Assembly: GCA_022495005.1 (NCBI GenBank)
Contig: JAGYXB010000797.1
Location: 1,364,001 to 1,428,000 of the forward strand
Direction of reading: 5' to 3'
DNA length: 64,000 bases
From: Rhyacophila brunnea
Taxonomy: Eukaryota > Arthropoda > Insecta > Trichoptera > Rhyacophilidae
The first letter of the stretch is position 1, and every line of letters begins with the position of its first letter. Below the pieces are notes generated by a model. The model saw nothing but the letters and a program-made list of their open reading frames with translations, was not told the DNA's origin and made no database searches. The translations under genes and the position numbers were made by a program. Below, piece after piece: positions 45,631 through 56,990 of this stretch.

Positions 45631-45977
45631 TATTTAAAATTAAAAAGTAGGTTAGCATATGTATTTGATAATACTGAGAGTGTTATTATCAGATAATATC
45701 TTGATACAAATCATTATCAAATAAGGTTTTTATCGAATCTAATAGAATTGTAATATTACTTTACGCATACCAGCCTCGCATATTAATAGTTTTGTAACAT
45801 ATGTACGTATAACTAGAAGTTGAATTGCTCTACGAACAACGCGTTATTTTTTGATCGCAATGTTGTACGACCATCTGTTTCCGGTGCAACAGCCGACATA
45901 TTGTGCAATTTCCATGTAACCTATGAACTCATATGTGAAGACTAGAAAGAATGGCAGAGCACATTCTTGTAAATAAT

Positions 45978-47564
45978 CTAAAGGCATCTCCCACACAGAC
46001 GTGATTTTCGCTGTTGACACCAACGTCCATGCAAGACGTAAGGGAGAGGTGACCTATCACAAAAATAGTCGTCAGTTACCATTATACAAACTGGAGTTTT
46101 TCCATCTGTGAAATTGTCTTGAACGTACTTTGCACCGGAAGCCACTGCCTTTTCGGTAAACTCTCGGAAGCAACCGCACTTCCAAGGATTTCCCCGTAGA
46201 TCCATATTTAAATTAGAAAGATTTGTAGCGAACGTATTAGGTGGTAATGAGCTTAGAGAGTTACACTGCAAATGAAGATTTATTAGATTTGGATAGTGAA
46301 ATATGTTTGTAGAAATGGTCTCAATAAGGTTGAAAGACAAATCAATATGTTCAATTAAAGGAAATTGACTAAATCCGACAGTGTGTAAGCGATTATGTTT
46401 CAATTTTAACGTACGTAGTTTCTCCGGGAAAGTTGTAGAATGGATATGAATTAAATGGTTTCCAGAGAGGTCTATTTCTATTATGCTCGCCAGTGCCGAG
46501 AAGATTGCATTTGGCAATGTCCTAATATTGTTGTTCGATAAATACAGATATTCCAACTTTGATTGTGATCGAAATATATTGGCAGACAAAGTTAATAGTT
46601 CATTGTATGAAAGATTTAAAATACATATGCGTGTGTTATTGTAGAAAATATTGTCAGATAAAATTGATAGTTGATTTAGTGAAAGATCTAATTTTGATAA
46701 CTCTATATTATTAGAGAAAGCATTGTCAGATAAAGAGTAAAATAGATTGTCACGTAGATAAATGTTTTCCAATTGTAAATATGAATGAAAAAAATCGTCT
46801 GGTAAGTGTGCTATTTCATTATATGACAGATTTATAGAAATTAGTCTAGTAGCACACAATAATGCATACCTTGAAATAAATCGTAGTTTATTTCCAGAAA
46901 TATTCAAATTCCTAGTGTTGGCGCATATTTCACATGATCTGTCCGAACTAGATTCATTGGGCATAACAAGGTTTGTTGAAGATGCCGTTAATAGGCGAGC
47001 ACAAGTTAAACTTTTCAGTCTGATAGGAATAGCAATATTTTTGGAAACATCTAGCGAATAAAGTGATTTACCACTGAAATATTGTTTAAAGTTAAAGTTC
47101 TCATCAAATTCGAGAAGATTGTTGGATAATTGTATTGAAAAATAATTATTTCTTGTTAGTAAAATAATTCCTTTAAACGATGTCATTAGATTTGAATTTA
47201 GCTTCAGAATACGTAGCTCAGTGGAAATATTTAAAAATGAAAAAGTGTGTAAAAAGTTCCTTGAAAGATCTAATATTTCAAGGGAAGTTAAGGATGCGAA
47301 GGCACCATCCTCAATATCATAGAGCATGCAGTCCGAGGCGTTGAGTTGAGAGACGGATTCTAACTGAGATATATTGATAAAGTGCTCCGCTCGAAGCTTA
47401 TTATACCCACGAAGGGTTGTATTTGTGCACTTCACATGTTTACTATCAGAGAGTATCAAACAATCAATTCCATCGGCATCTGACGTCGATATGTAACATA
47501 TTATTATAATCAATGTGGTAATAAGAACCGTGATTAAAACTTCACTTGTGCGGGACATAGTCAT
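45978..47564 (-). CDS. secreted leucine-rich repeat protein (LRR copy B)
   Basis: A single-exon frame of 528 residues, paralogous to copy A. The start is taken as the ATG at 47564 (MTMSRTSEV), which aligns with the start of copy A; the open frame runs a few codons further but without another ATG. It has a signal peptide (ITVLITTLIIIICYISTS), the N-terminal cysteine pair (GIDCLILSDSKHVKC), the middle DRSCEICANT stretch, about 13 LRRs and the C-terminal cap NPWKCGCFREFTEKA...CGRCL. It is shorter than copy A mainly because it has two rather than four of the NQLSIL-type 24-residue units. There is no transmembrane segment. It is convergent with copy A across the inverted duplication. Expression is not known; the intact frame over 1.6 kb suggests it has been kept. 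Confidence 0.86.
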   Translation of the reverse strand: MTMSRTSEVLITVLITTLIIIICYISTSDADGIDCLILSDSKHVKCTNTTLRGYNKLRAEHFINISQLESVSQLNASDCMLYDIEDGAFASLTSLEILDLSRNFLHTFSFLNISTELRILKLNSNLMTSFKGIILLTRNNYFSIQLSNNLLEFDENFNFKQYFSGKSLYSLDVSKNIAIPIRLKSLTCARLLTASSTNLVMPNESSSDRSCEICANTRNLNISGNKLRFISRYALLCATRLISINLSYNEIAHLPDDFFHSYLQLENIYLRDNLFYSLSDNAFSNNIELSKLDLSLNQLSILSDNIFYNNTRICILNLSYNELLTLSANIFRSQSKLEYLYLSNNNIRTLPNAIFSALASIIEIDLSGNHLIHIHSTTFPEKLRTLKLKHNRLHTVGFSQFPLIEHIDLSFNLIETISTNIFHYPNLINLHLQCNSLSSLPPNTFATNLSNLNMDLRGNPWKCGCFREFTEKAVASGAKYVQDNFTDGKTPVCIMVTDDYFCDRSPLPYVLHGRWCQQRKSRLCGRCL

Positions 47565-47582
47565 TATTTTTAAATAGGTCAC

Positions 47583-48060
47583 TAATAGTTATTAATTTTA
47601 TTGATAAACTGACGACGCGTTTTTGAACAAAAGCTTGATTCTTTTCAACTATTAGCTATACGATAATTCTGTATCGATATAATATTATTTTGGTGTATAT
47701 TTTTTCAAAATTCAATAAATATAACACACTTTTTAACAAAAACAAACGAAACTACGATTTATTAACTCTCTCGTTCACTGATAACACTTTTTACACGCAC
47801 ACTATTTTTAGCTAACTATGAATTTTTGTTAAATATTTTTATATCGATATGTAAAATAATGAAATAATAAATTAGTTTATAAATTGATTGAAACACAAGG
47901 TTAAAAAGGACGTCTTGGTCTTATGAACGTAATATTCTATTTGAATGTTGTTCTCGCTAACAATTTTTATTGTGTTATCAGTTTATTTAATATTGCAGTA
48001 AATAAGTACACTGTTAAGCGAAAGATAAACCGGAAAGTACAGTATGGTTAAAATGTAGGT
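47583..48060 (-). promoter_or_regulatory. conserved 5' flank of LRR copy B
   Basis: Equivalent to the 5' flanks of copies A, C and D (shared ACGACGCGTTTTTGAACAAA region, TTGGTGTATATTTTTTCAAA, TTAAATATTTTTATA). The match fades near 48060. Presumed promoter and 5' UTR. Confidence 0.5.
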
Positions 48061-48064
48061 TAAC

Positions 48065-49479
48065 CTGAGTAGGTATGTGCGTTTAGAGCCGGTTTTACAC
48101 GCTCAGATATTTTACTTCCACTGCTTTAAGGCTATACTCGTACCTTAGTTGAGGCATGGTCTAAAAAGATCGTGGGTAGGCGATGCGCGGATTGCGGGTC
48201 GCGGGTGCAAATGACGCATGCCGACTGAAACATAATGTGTCATACAAATCCAACATGCATCCATTTAATGTTCTGTTGAAAGCGGCCGTGCATATCCACG
48301 GCTGTGCATATATGACGGGTGGTGTGCACTTAAAAAATGTATGTTCTATTAGTAAGAATAATAATATATTCATTGACATGTTTTCTTTTTAAAGTCAATG
48401 GGTAACGATTTTAGTCATCTTTACACCATTTAAGAATTAATACCACCGTCCCCATCACGGAACAAATTGAGGTAGGTATTGACGCCCCAACGTTCGCTCT
48501 CAGACTGCTAGTGAGTCCGAAAATTCGTCGCGCTTATAGTTGAGAATTATTTGCCGTTTCACTAAAGTATCCCCTGAACTGAGACTGAGATATTTTAAAA
48601 AAGTTAAGATATTGCAAGGGTCATTAAATTTAAAGTCGTTATCATGATTTTTCTAAAAAAGAAAACTGCATGCTCACATTTATAAAACCATTTCCACTTA
48701 GAGAACAAAATGTAATGCAGATGCCTAGTGTGTTACTATAATTATCTGTATGTCGCTTTGGAACGACATACAGATCTGAACAAGCAATTCCATCCGTGGA
48801 AATTGATTAAAAGCAAAACAAGGTCGCAAATAACTGATTGAAATGTGAAGAATTCTCTGCTGCTCTCAGTAACAAATTTAACACCAAACATTGAAAGACT
48901 AGCAAAATCCAAACGCTCAAAAGCTCTCAGAGCTCCATCCCGCTCAGAGCTCTTTCTCTCTCTCATCACATCCAACAACTGTGGTCCAGAGTTATCTTCA
49001 CCAAACGAGACTCTCCGGCAGCTGTAGCACCATCAGCGGGGTCCACGACAGCGACCACCCTCTCGTCCAAGAGATCGTAGATTGGTGCTCTAATAAACGT
49101 GTGTTTTTTGAGCTGGCATACATTAATTAATTTAATTGCGTGATTGAGTTATTACTCTTTCTCCCCTAAGTGAAGCAGATCCTATCCCTATACATATTTT
49201 TCAACTCTAACCGTGAACGTAATAAGGTAGGAAAGGTGTGTATGCTTGCTTATGCGTGCTTGTATGGGTATCTGAACTCGTCTGTGAAAAAAAATAGCGC
49301 ATCGTATTCAAAAGGTTAGCTACCCCTGAGCTAATCGGCTGAATTTAAGAGAATCTTTTATAAGTAAATACCAAAATATGCATACTATCTGAATTCTGAC
49401 ATCTGTGGAACTTCAGTCATAGTAAAAAATCCGAAGTGTACCGGTGAAGAATTAAACAGTTCACGATTTTCAAGCAATA
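48065..49479. other. non-coding stretch between LRR B and the Harbinger relic
   Basis: Contains another GAGCCGGTTTTACACGCTCA motif (about 48078), related to those near 21074 and 44666, a LINE scrap at 48484-48570 like that at 5415-5500, and a 12-bp perfect hairpin at 48744-48775 (ATCTGTATGTCG). A frame of about 60 codons at 48845 has no recognisable motif. Confidence 0.5.
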
Positions 49480-49482
49480 TTA

Positions 49483-50496
49483 GGGCTTGAACAGAAAGAA
49501 AGCGGTCGGCATTCTGCGTTCAACCGACCGTTGACCGGTAGCGTTCAATACGAGTTCCGACAGCAGACATGTGGCGGTCAACAATAATGCGTTCCATTTG
49601 TATACAAACGTTTTAGTGACACGGGCGCTGCATATGCGAGACCGCTGTATTCCGACTGCGAGTGGAAGTGAGAAATCACCGCTGTTGCGTACTCACTCCC
49701 CCGTGTGGTTTCGAATTCTGAAGACAAACCATCGCTTTTGTGTCTCAAACAAAACGAAAGCACTGGATGCATCCGATAAATATAAAGCGAGAAGAAGGAC
49801 AATTTAATGTTCTTTTTCAGCAATTCATTAAAGATGAAAAACGATTTTTTATTTACTTTCGCATGTCAATACAAAGCTTCGATGAATTATATAATTTGAT
49901 TACAATTGACATTGACTTGTAAACTAAATATAATCTAGGTACTAAAAATTACTTCTGTAAACAATGCATTTTATCAAACCGGATATTTAAAAACTTAATA
50001 TCGAACATTTTAAGCGAAGTGACATATAAACTTCTTTGTTTGTGTACCTACCTCTATCTATAATATTTTCCATTTTGATTCTAACCTTTCAATTTTACCC
50101 ATAACCTCACATGTCAATTTTATTCTATTATTAAACTATGAAAACTATAAATCTCGCCAAATTATCAAGTATTTATGCACGTAAATCAATCAAGTGTTGA
50201 TTTAAAAACAATATGTTTGTATTAAAAACGATTTATATAATTTGCGTCACTTAAATCAAGTATCAATCTTCTCTCTATCGATTAATTTTTCTGATCCAGA
50301 CATTGCAACGGTTGAGAGGTACGGAGTTCTTTGTAATTCCGGTAATAGAACTCTAGAGCGCAAGCGTTCTCATTGAGTGGCGCGGTCTGACTGCCTGCTG
50401 TGTGCACAGTCATGATGAAGTCCATACAGTACAAAGAACGCTGAACTCTGAACGCGGAACGCAGAACGCCTGACCGCTCTCTGTCTGCGCAAGCCC
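49483..50496 (+). mobile_element. PIF/Harbinger derivative
   Basis: The ends GGGCTTGAACAGAAAGAAAG and, reverse complemented, GGGCTTGCGCAGACAGAGAG are imperfect inverted repeats. TTA precedes and TAA follows; Harbinger elements target TWA. It keeps the first part of a HARBI1-like ORF (49740-49922) and is deleted after it, so it is non-autonomous. Confidence 0.7.
49740..49922 (+). pseudogene. Harbinger transposase N-terminal fragment
   Basis: About 60 codons with the HARBI1-family opening: KHWMHPINIKREEGQFNVLF, then DEKRFFIYFRMSIQSFDEL. In the family this precedes the helix-turn-helix and DDE nuclease domain, both missing here because the frame ends at DIDL and the element closes 570 bp later. 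Where intact, the protein is the transposase nuclease. Confidence 0.75.
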
Positions 50497-50499
50497 TAA

Positions 50500-51195
50500 A
50501 CGTCGCAGACTTAAAGAGTTCTAATTTTATTCATGTACTGATTGACGTTATGTAAATACGCGCACTTGTTGACAATGATAATATTATTATCTTGGATTAT
50601 TGAAAATTCGGCCATCCCTTGGTTTGGCTGTCCTTCGTGAACATCGTGTCCGGAACATTTTACTATTACAATTTTACAATACGCCGTATCACAATTCACT
50701 GTGAGTATTTGTGTTTAAAAAAATAAATGGCATTATAGCATTTATGTCTAATATACACTTAAAAAATACGTAGATAATAAAAACCATGGGAATACAAGAG
50801 GAAGACAAAAGAATAGTTATGTCAGTTATGTGTGTAAATTATAAATATAACCATATCGTGTATAGTGTCCGGAAACTTGTACGTATGCAGTTCGCCGTAT
50901 TACACCGTGAAATATCGTATTGGAAATATATGACCGTATATTAAAGACAGTCCAACCTATTTGGGTCGTATATAGTACCCAGTGACATAAAATTCGTGTC
51001 TAAATAAAACACGGTTCTTGTCGTTTTATACTATACAGGAAGCCAGAAGCAAACAAATTTTGAAAATAGCTGATAATATATTGGATTATTTGTTAGGTTA
51101 GGTTTTCATTCTTGAAACCATGAATTTTGCCGAAATCAACTATGAAAAAAAAATTAATGTTCATATTGAATCTAATAAAATTGGAGACCGTATAG
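50500..51195. other. 3' flank material of the LRR cluster
   Basis: 50760-50960 resembles 44940-45060 (AATACGTAGATAATAAAAAC), and 51040-51190 resembles 56688-56850 (GAAGCCAGAAGC, TTATTTGTTAGGTTAGGTTT). These are duplicated flanks of copies B, C and D. No gene. Confidence 0.6.
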
Positions 51196-52338
51196 CAGTG
51201 GTTTCCAAACTTTGTGTTACTACGCCTCCCTTTTAAAAAAATCTAATCTTGGCGCCTCCCCCCCTTTATTTTATTAAATAATACAGACACCCTTTTAAAT
51301 AGTCAACAATATAGGTACTAATACAAAAATGAAAAAAAAAATATCAAAATATATTAAAACAAACAAGGTTTTACTACCTAAGTACTTATATTTTATTCAT
51401 TTTTAAATTATTTTGTTTTTCATGCGACGAATGTGCTTGTTATTAGCACAATCAATTTCAATAGTAGTCATTCCAAATTCATCACCATTCATTAACAAAT
51501 GGATTCTATCATGGGCCCGACATCCTAAAGCGGGCTCCCAGGCCAGGATTTTTCAACCACATATTTAAAATATTTATTACCCCGAAACGAAGTAGCACGG
51601 CATGCGATTGTTTTACTATTAATATAATAATGTGAAAAGTGAATTATCAAAATAACCAAAAACTCAGTAAGTAGATTTTTGTTTGCTTCAATATTTCTGG
51701 CGTATAAATCATTTAAAAGTGAATCAGTGAATGCATTAGTGGTCCTTTTATTGATTTATTCAATCATTTTTTTTTAATTTCAACCGAATAGACAAGTTTA
51801 ACAACAAAATTATCGTTCCTAAACAAATTTGCCTCAAATTTCAACATTATGATTTAACCCTTTTATTTCATTTTTTCACGAGATAGCCAGCGCGCTTCAC
51901 AGTAGTTTAAAAGTGAGGTATTATAAAATTAGTCTCCATATTTTCAAACAGGTTTGCAAACAACCTTTTATAGGACTGTTTTTTGTGTAGTTTATAACTA
52001 GCGGCCGTTTTATAAACTATTCATTTGCAAACTGCAGATCTGTGGCTACATTCTTCTTCTTTCGACCATGATCCTAATAGGACCATATGGGCCTCCACAG
52101 AGTAGAGGTTTGTATTAACAGATTTCGTTTTTTTACGAGAAATGGATGTCAGCCACCTGCTCAACCTATTAGGTCCATACCCTGACAGACACAAATTGAA
52201 AAACAATATGTGTACTTGCCACACCCATGATTCGAGCCTGGGACCCACGGCGTGATAGTCCAACGCTTAAGCCGCGCGGCCACCGTGGCTACATTAATCG
52301 TGTTAAACTTTTCGCGCCTCCCAGTTTGGAAATCGCTG
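51196..52338. mobile_element. hAT-type element with a SINE inside
   Basis: The left end is CAGTGGTTTCCAAACTTTG and the right end, reverse complemented, CAGCGATTTCCAAACTGGG. A perfect 8-bp target duplication CCGTATAG is present (51188-51195, 52339-52346). The uninterrupted target ACCGTATAGTATACGG survives in the flank of copy D (about 56843-56858). No transposase is evident in the 1143 bp; a SINE occupies 52053-52284. Confidence 0.88.
52053..52284 (-). repeat. tRNA-derived SINE, family S3, full copy
   Basis: Minus strand: a tRNA-like head with box A-like GGTGGCCGCGCGGCTTAAGC and box B-like GGCTCGAATC, then a unique body (ACAAACCTCTACTCTGTGGA), ending in a GAAAGAAGAAG tail. A perfect 11-bp target duplication GTGGCTACATT is present (52042-52052, 52285-52295). 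It is the reference for the 5'-inverted copy at 31589-31752. Confidence 0.85.
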
Positions 52339-52778
52339 CCGTATAGTATACGGTCATCTCTTTCCGATAGAAAGCTCACGGCTAACTATGCCACTTAAGT
52401 AGAATTTACATGTAACGATCGTATATATTTATATAGAATTATGGGTAATTCAAAAGTAGGTTAGCTAGTGTTTTTGATAATACTAACAGCGTTGTTATCA
52501 GATATCTTGATACAAATCATTATCAAATAATGTTTTTATCGAATATAATAGAATTAGAATATTACTGTATGCATACCAGCCTCGCATCTGAAAAGTTTTG
52601 TAACACAGGTACGTAGGTATAACTACACGTTGACTAACTCTACGAACAACGCATCATTTTTAATGACCGCAATGCTGTACGGCCGTCTGTTTCCGGTTCA
52701 GCCGACATGTGCAATTTATATGACATGTAACCTATGAACTCATATGTGAAGACTAGAAAGTACATTCTTTTAAATAAT

Positions 52779-54416
52779 CTAAAGGCATCCCCCACACACC
52801 GTTGAGTTTCGCAGTTGACACCAACGTCCATGCAAGACGTAAGGGAGAGGTGACCTATCACAAAAATAGTCATCAGTTACCATTATACAAACTGGAGTTT
52901 TTCCATCTGTGAAATTATCTTGAACGTACTTTGCACCGGAAGTCTCTGCCTTTTCAGTCAACTCCCGGAAACAACCGCACGTCCAAGGATTTCCTCGCAG
53001 ATCCATAGTTAAATTAGAAAGATTTGTGGTGAACGTATCAGGTGGTAATGAGCTTAGAGAGTTACATTGTAATTGAAGTTTTTTTAGGTGTGGAGAGTGA
53101 AATATGTTAATGGAAATGGTCTCAATAAGGTTAAAAGACAAATCAAGATATTTAAGAATAGGCAATTGATTAAATGCGACAGTGTGTAAGCGATTATGGT
53201 TTAAATTTAACCGACGTAGTTTTTCCGGGAAAATAGTAGAATGGATATGAATTAAGTGGTTTCCAGAAAGGTCTATTTTGTATATCCTCGACAGTCCAGA
53301 GAAGATTGTATCGGGCTATGTCCTAATATTGTTGTTCGATAAATCCAGATATTTCAACTTTGATTGTGATCGAAATATATTAGCAGACAAAGTTAATATT
53401 TGATTGTGTGAAAGATATAAACGATATATGTCTGTATTATTGTAGAAAATATTGTCAGATAAAATTGATAGTTGATTGTGCGAAAGATCTAATATATATA
53501 ATTCTATATTATTGGAGAAAGCATTGTCAGATAAAATTGATAGTTGATTATATGAAAGATCTAATATAGATAATTCTTCATTATTGGAGAAATTACTGTC
53601 AAATAAAGACGACAAAAGATTGTTACGTAGATAAATTTCTTTCAAAATAAAATATGGATGAAAAAAGTCGTCTAGTAAGTGTGCTATTTCATTATGTGAC
53701 AGGTCTATACTAGATATTCCAATAGCACACAAAAATGCATCTTTTGAAATAAATCGTAGTTTATTTCCAGAAATATCCAAATTCCAAGTGTTGGCGCATA
53801 TTTCACATGATCTGTCCGCACTAGATTCATTATGCATAATAAGGTTCGTTGAAATTGCTGTTAATGTGCGAGTACAAGGTAAACTTTTCAGTCTGATAGC
53901 AATATTTTTGGAAACATCTAGCGAAAGAAGTGTTTTACCATTGAAATATTGTTTTAAGTTAAATTTGTCGTCATAGTCAAGAATATTATCAGATAAATTT
54001 ATTGACAAATAATAGTCGTATATCAGTAAAGCTCCTTTAAACGATGATATCATATTTAAATTTAGATTCAGAATACGTAGCCCTGTAGAAATATTTAAAA
54101 ATGAAAAAGTGTGTAAAAAGTTCCTTGAAAGATCTAATATTTCAAGGGAAGCTAAGGAAGCAAAAGCACCATCCTCAATACTAAACAGCATGCAGTCCGA
54201 GGCATTGAGTTGAGAGACGGATTCTAACCGAGAAATATTGATAAAGCTCGTCGCTCGAAATTTATTATACTGCTGGGTGTTATTCGTGCACTTCACATGT
54301 TTACTATCAGAGAGTACCATGCAATCAATTCCATCGGCATCTGACGTCGATGTGTAACATATCGTAATCAATGTGGTTATAAGGATCGCGTTTAAAACTT
54401 CACTTGCGCGGGACAT
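52779..54416 (-). pseudogene. LRR copy C, open except for one nonsense codon
   Basis: The frame runs from ATG at 54416 (MSRASEV; the first ATG of copies A and B is lost here) to the stop at 52779, about 545 codons. The only break is TAG at 53316-53318, codon 367, where copies A, B and D have a Leu codon in NNNIRTLPD or NNNIRTLPN. No frameshift occurs: the frame goes on through PDTIFSGLSRIYKIDLS to the complete C-terminal cap (NPWTCGCFRELTEKA...CGGCL). Signal peptide, cysteine pair, DRSCEICANT stretch and three NQLSIL-type units are present. It could be a young pseudogene, a segregating null allele, a readthrough gene or a sequence error. The truncated product would lack the C-terminal cap. 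Confidence 0.85.
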
Positions 54417-54439
54417 TGATATAATTTTTATATAGGTCA

Positions 54440-54950
54440 CTAATTATTATTATTGATAAACGGACGACGAGTTTTTGAACAAAAACTTGATTCTTTTCTA
54501 CTATTAACTATACGATAATTCTGTATATAATATTATTTTGGTGTATATGTTTTCAAAACTCAATAAATATAACACACTTTATAACAAAAACAAACGAAAA
54601 TACGATTTATTAACTCTCTCGTTCACTGATCGAATTCAGTTCACGGATTGAACACTTTTTACATGCACACTATTTTTAGCTAACTATGAATTATTGTTAA
54701 ATATTTTTATATTGATATGTAAAATAATGAAATAATAAATTCGTTTATAAATTGATTGAAACACAAGGTTGAAAAGGACGTCTTGGCCTTATGCACGTAA
54801 TATTCTATTTGAAAGTTGTTCTCGTCAACAATTTTTATTGTGTTATCCGTTTATTTAATATTCCAGTAAATATGATAAAAGTACACTGATAAGCGAAAGA
54901 TAAACCGGCTAGTACAGTATGGTTAAAATGTAGGTAAACGAGAAAAATTA
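54440..54950 (-). promoter_or_regulatory. conserved 5' flank of LRR copy C
   Basis: Homologous to the upstream regions of A and B, with a small extra segment near 54630-54650 (GATCGAATTCAGTTCACGGA). Confidence 0.5.
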
Positions 54951-56680
54951 CATTGGCTGATTCTCAGGCGTCTGGCCCAATCATCTGCACCTGATTGTGA
55001 TATTTGAAAAGTCATTTATACCCCATCCACCCATTATTTTCGAATGCGATTTTACGCCAGATGGCGTGCGAAACGTATGCTTTGCGTTCATGGAAATTTT
55101 GTACATAAGCATATCACCGAACCCGAACACCTAATGCTTCTCTACCATAAGTTTATCGAACCGATTGCTAAATTTAGTAGAGTCGATTTTTGACAGATTC
55201 CAACTTACAGCCCGCGTTTGTTGATAATTGTCATAGGTACTTGTTTTCTTCCGTATTTCATTATGATTCAGTGAATTATTTTGATTATTGTCTAATGGTA
55301 ATATCTATTTTACGATTGATCCTATAATTGGTGCTTCATTTTATTCAATCATGACTGCTTTATTTATACTAAACTTTGCTTTCGTAGATGAAGCTAATCT
55401 ACAATTCCGCAAATTTCGTAAAAGCGGCGACGCTTTCGAATTCAAGAGTTTCGTTAGTAAATACACATCAGACGCAGATTCATGAAAATCTAATAAATAT
55501 AATATTATATTTTTAACAACTCAATTCACATGATTGTGCTGGAATCAATACATTAATATGGACGAATCATCTGGAAAAGAAAATGACACTCACTTTATTG
55601 TCGGGTCTGCCGAATGGCATAATCTGTTCTAACGCCATTACAATAAATGTGATATTGCTATAAATTCCTGATGCTTTTTGTTGGTTCTGCCGAATGGTTC
55701 GTTTCGAACGGGTTCGCTCAAATGAACATTGACATTAGAAACACTGCTCTAACGCCATTACAATAAAGGTCATTTTGCTATAAATTCCCGATGCGTGATA
55801 TCGCATAATGGGAATTGTGCGACGTCTACCTATACATGCGAATGCGCGAATTTACTTACTAGCTACTGTATTGAGTGCGTATTCCTCAATATAGACCAAA
55901 TTAATGTAGGAATCCCAAAAATATCATGTAAGAAGCTGTATTACCAGCGTCAAAAAAAATCCCACTTTTGTGGAAAACATTAAAATATATTAAAATTTAA
56001 TTTAATTTTGTATGTTTCAGTGGTATATATTTTTTAGTAATGTATCTATACAACACTTTTTTTAGATGTTGGAATCATGAAATTGCATTTTGGCGCTGCC
56101 TAAGAGCGGCATTTTGTCTAGGGACGTCGCTGGTCAACAGTAAGTTTAAACCAGTAAAGAATGATGCCTTATATTTGGCAGATATTTTCAAGAGATTTAA
56201 TGATGTCAATTCGCAGCCGGTGGGCGGTTAGAAAATTTTACTACTAACAGCGATACAAAGTGGGCGGTAGGCAAGGAGCATTAATATAGACGAAGCATCT
56301 GGAAAAATAAATGACACTCACTTTTTTGTCGGGTCTGCCGAATGGCATAATCTGTTTTAACGCCATTACAATAAAGGTGATTTTGCTATAAATTCCCGAA
56401 GCTTTTTGTCGGATCTGCCGAATGGCATAATTCATATTTTAATATCAATATCGCTCGCTCAAATGAACATTGACACTAGGAACACTGTTCTAACGCCATT
56501 ACACTAAAGGTGATATTGCTATAAATTCCCGATGCGTGATATCGCATAATGGAAATTTCTAAATTTTGTCACGTGACGTCTACTTATACATGTGCGAATG
56601 TCGCTATGCACGAATTTACTTGCCAGCTACTGTACTGAGTGCGTTATCCATTAATAATGTCATTGGCGGTAGGTATAAAA
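54951..56680. other. C-D intergenic region with a duplicated 330-370-bp block
   Basis: No gene. 55558-55880 and 56283-56650 are direct copies sharing TCTGCCGAATGGCATAATCT, AACGCCATTACAATAAA, TTGCTATAAATTCCCGA and TGCGTGATATCGCATAATGG; the motifs also repeat inside each copy. A hAT-like solo end (reverse complement CAGCGACGTCCCTAGAC) lies at 56070-56113. Confidence 0.6.
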
Positions 56681-56990
56681 AGGTTTACAGGAAGCCAGAA
56701 GCAAAAAAAAATTTAAAATAGCCGATATTCTTGATTTGATTATTTGTTAGGTTAGGTTTTTATTCTTGAAATCATGAATTTTGCCAAAATCAGCTATGAA
56801 AATTGAATTAATATTCATTTTGATTCTAATAAAATTGGCGACCGTATAGTATACGGTCATCTCTTTCCGATAGAAAACTTACGGCAAACTGTACCACCGT
56901 GAAATATTCTACGTACAATTTACATGTAACCTATAAACTCATATGTGAAGACTAGAAAGAATGGCAGAGGACATTCTTGTAAATAATTAT

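Noticed and set aside
48845..49027. Frame with serine/arginine-rich text and Leu-rich start
   Set aside because: Only 60 codons, without a recognisable family; the surrounding DNA is repeat debris.
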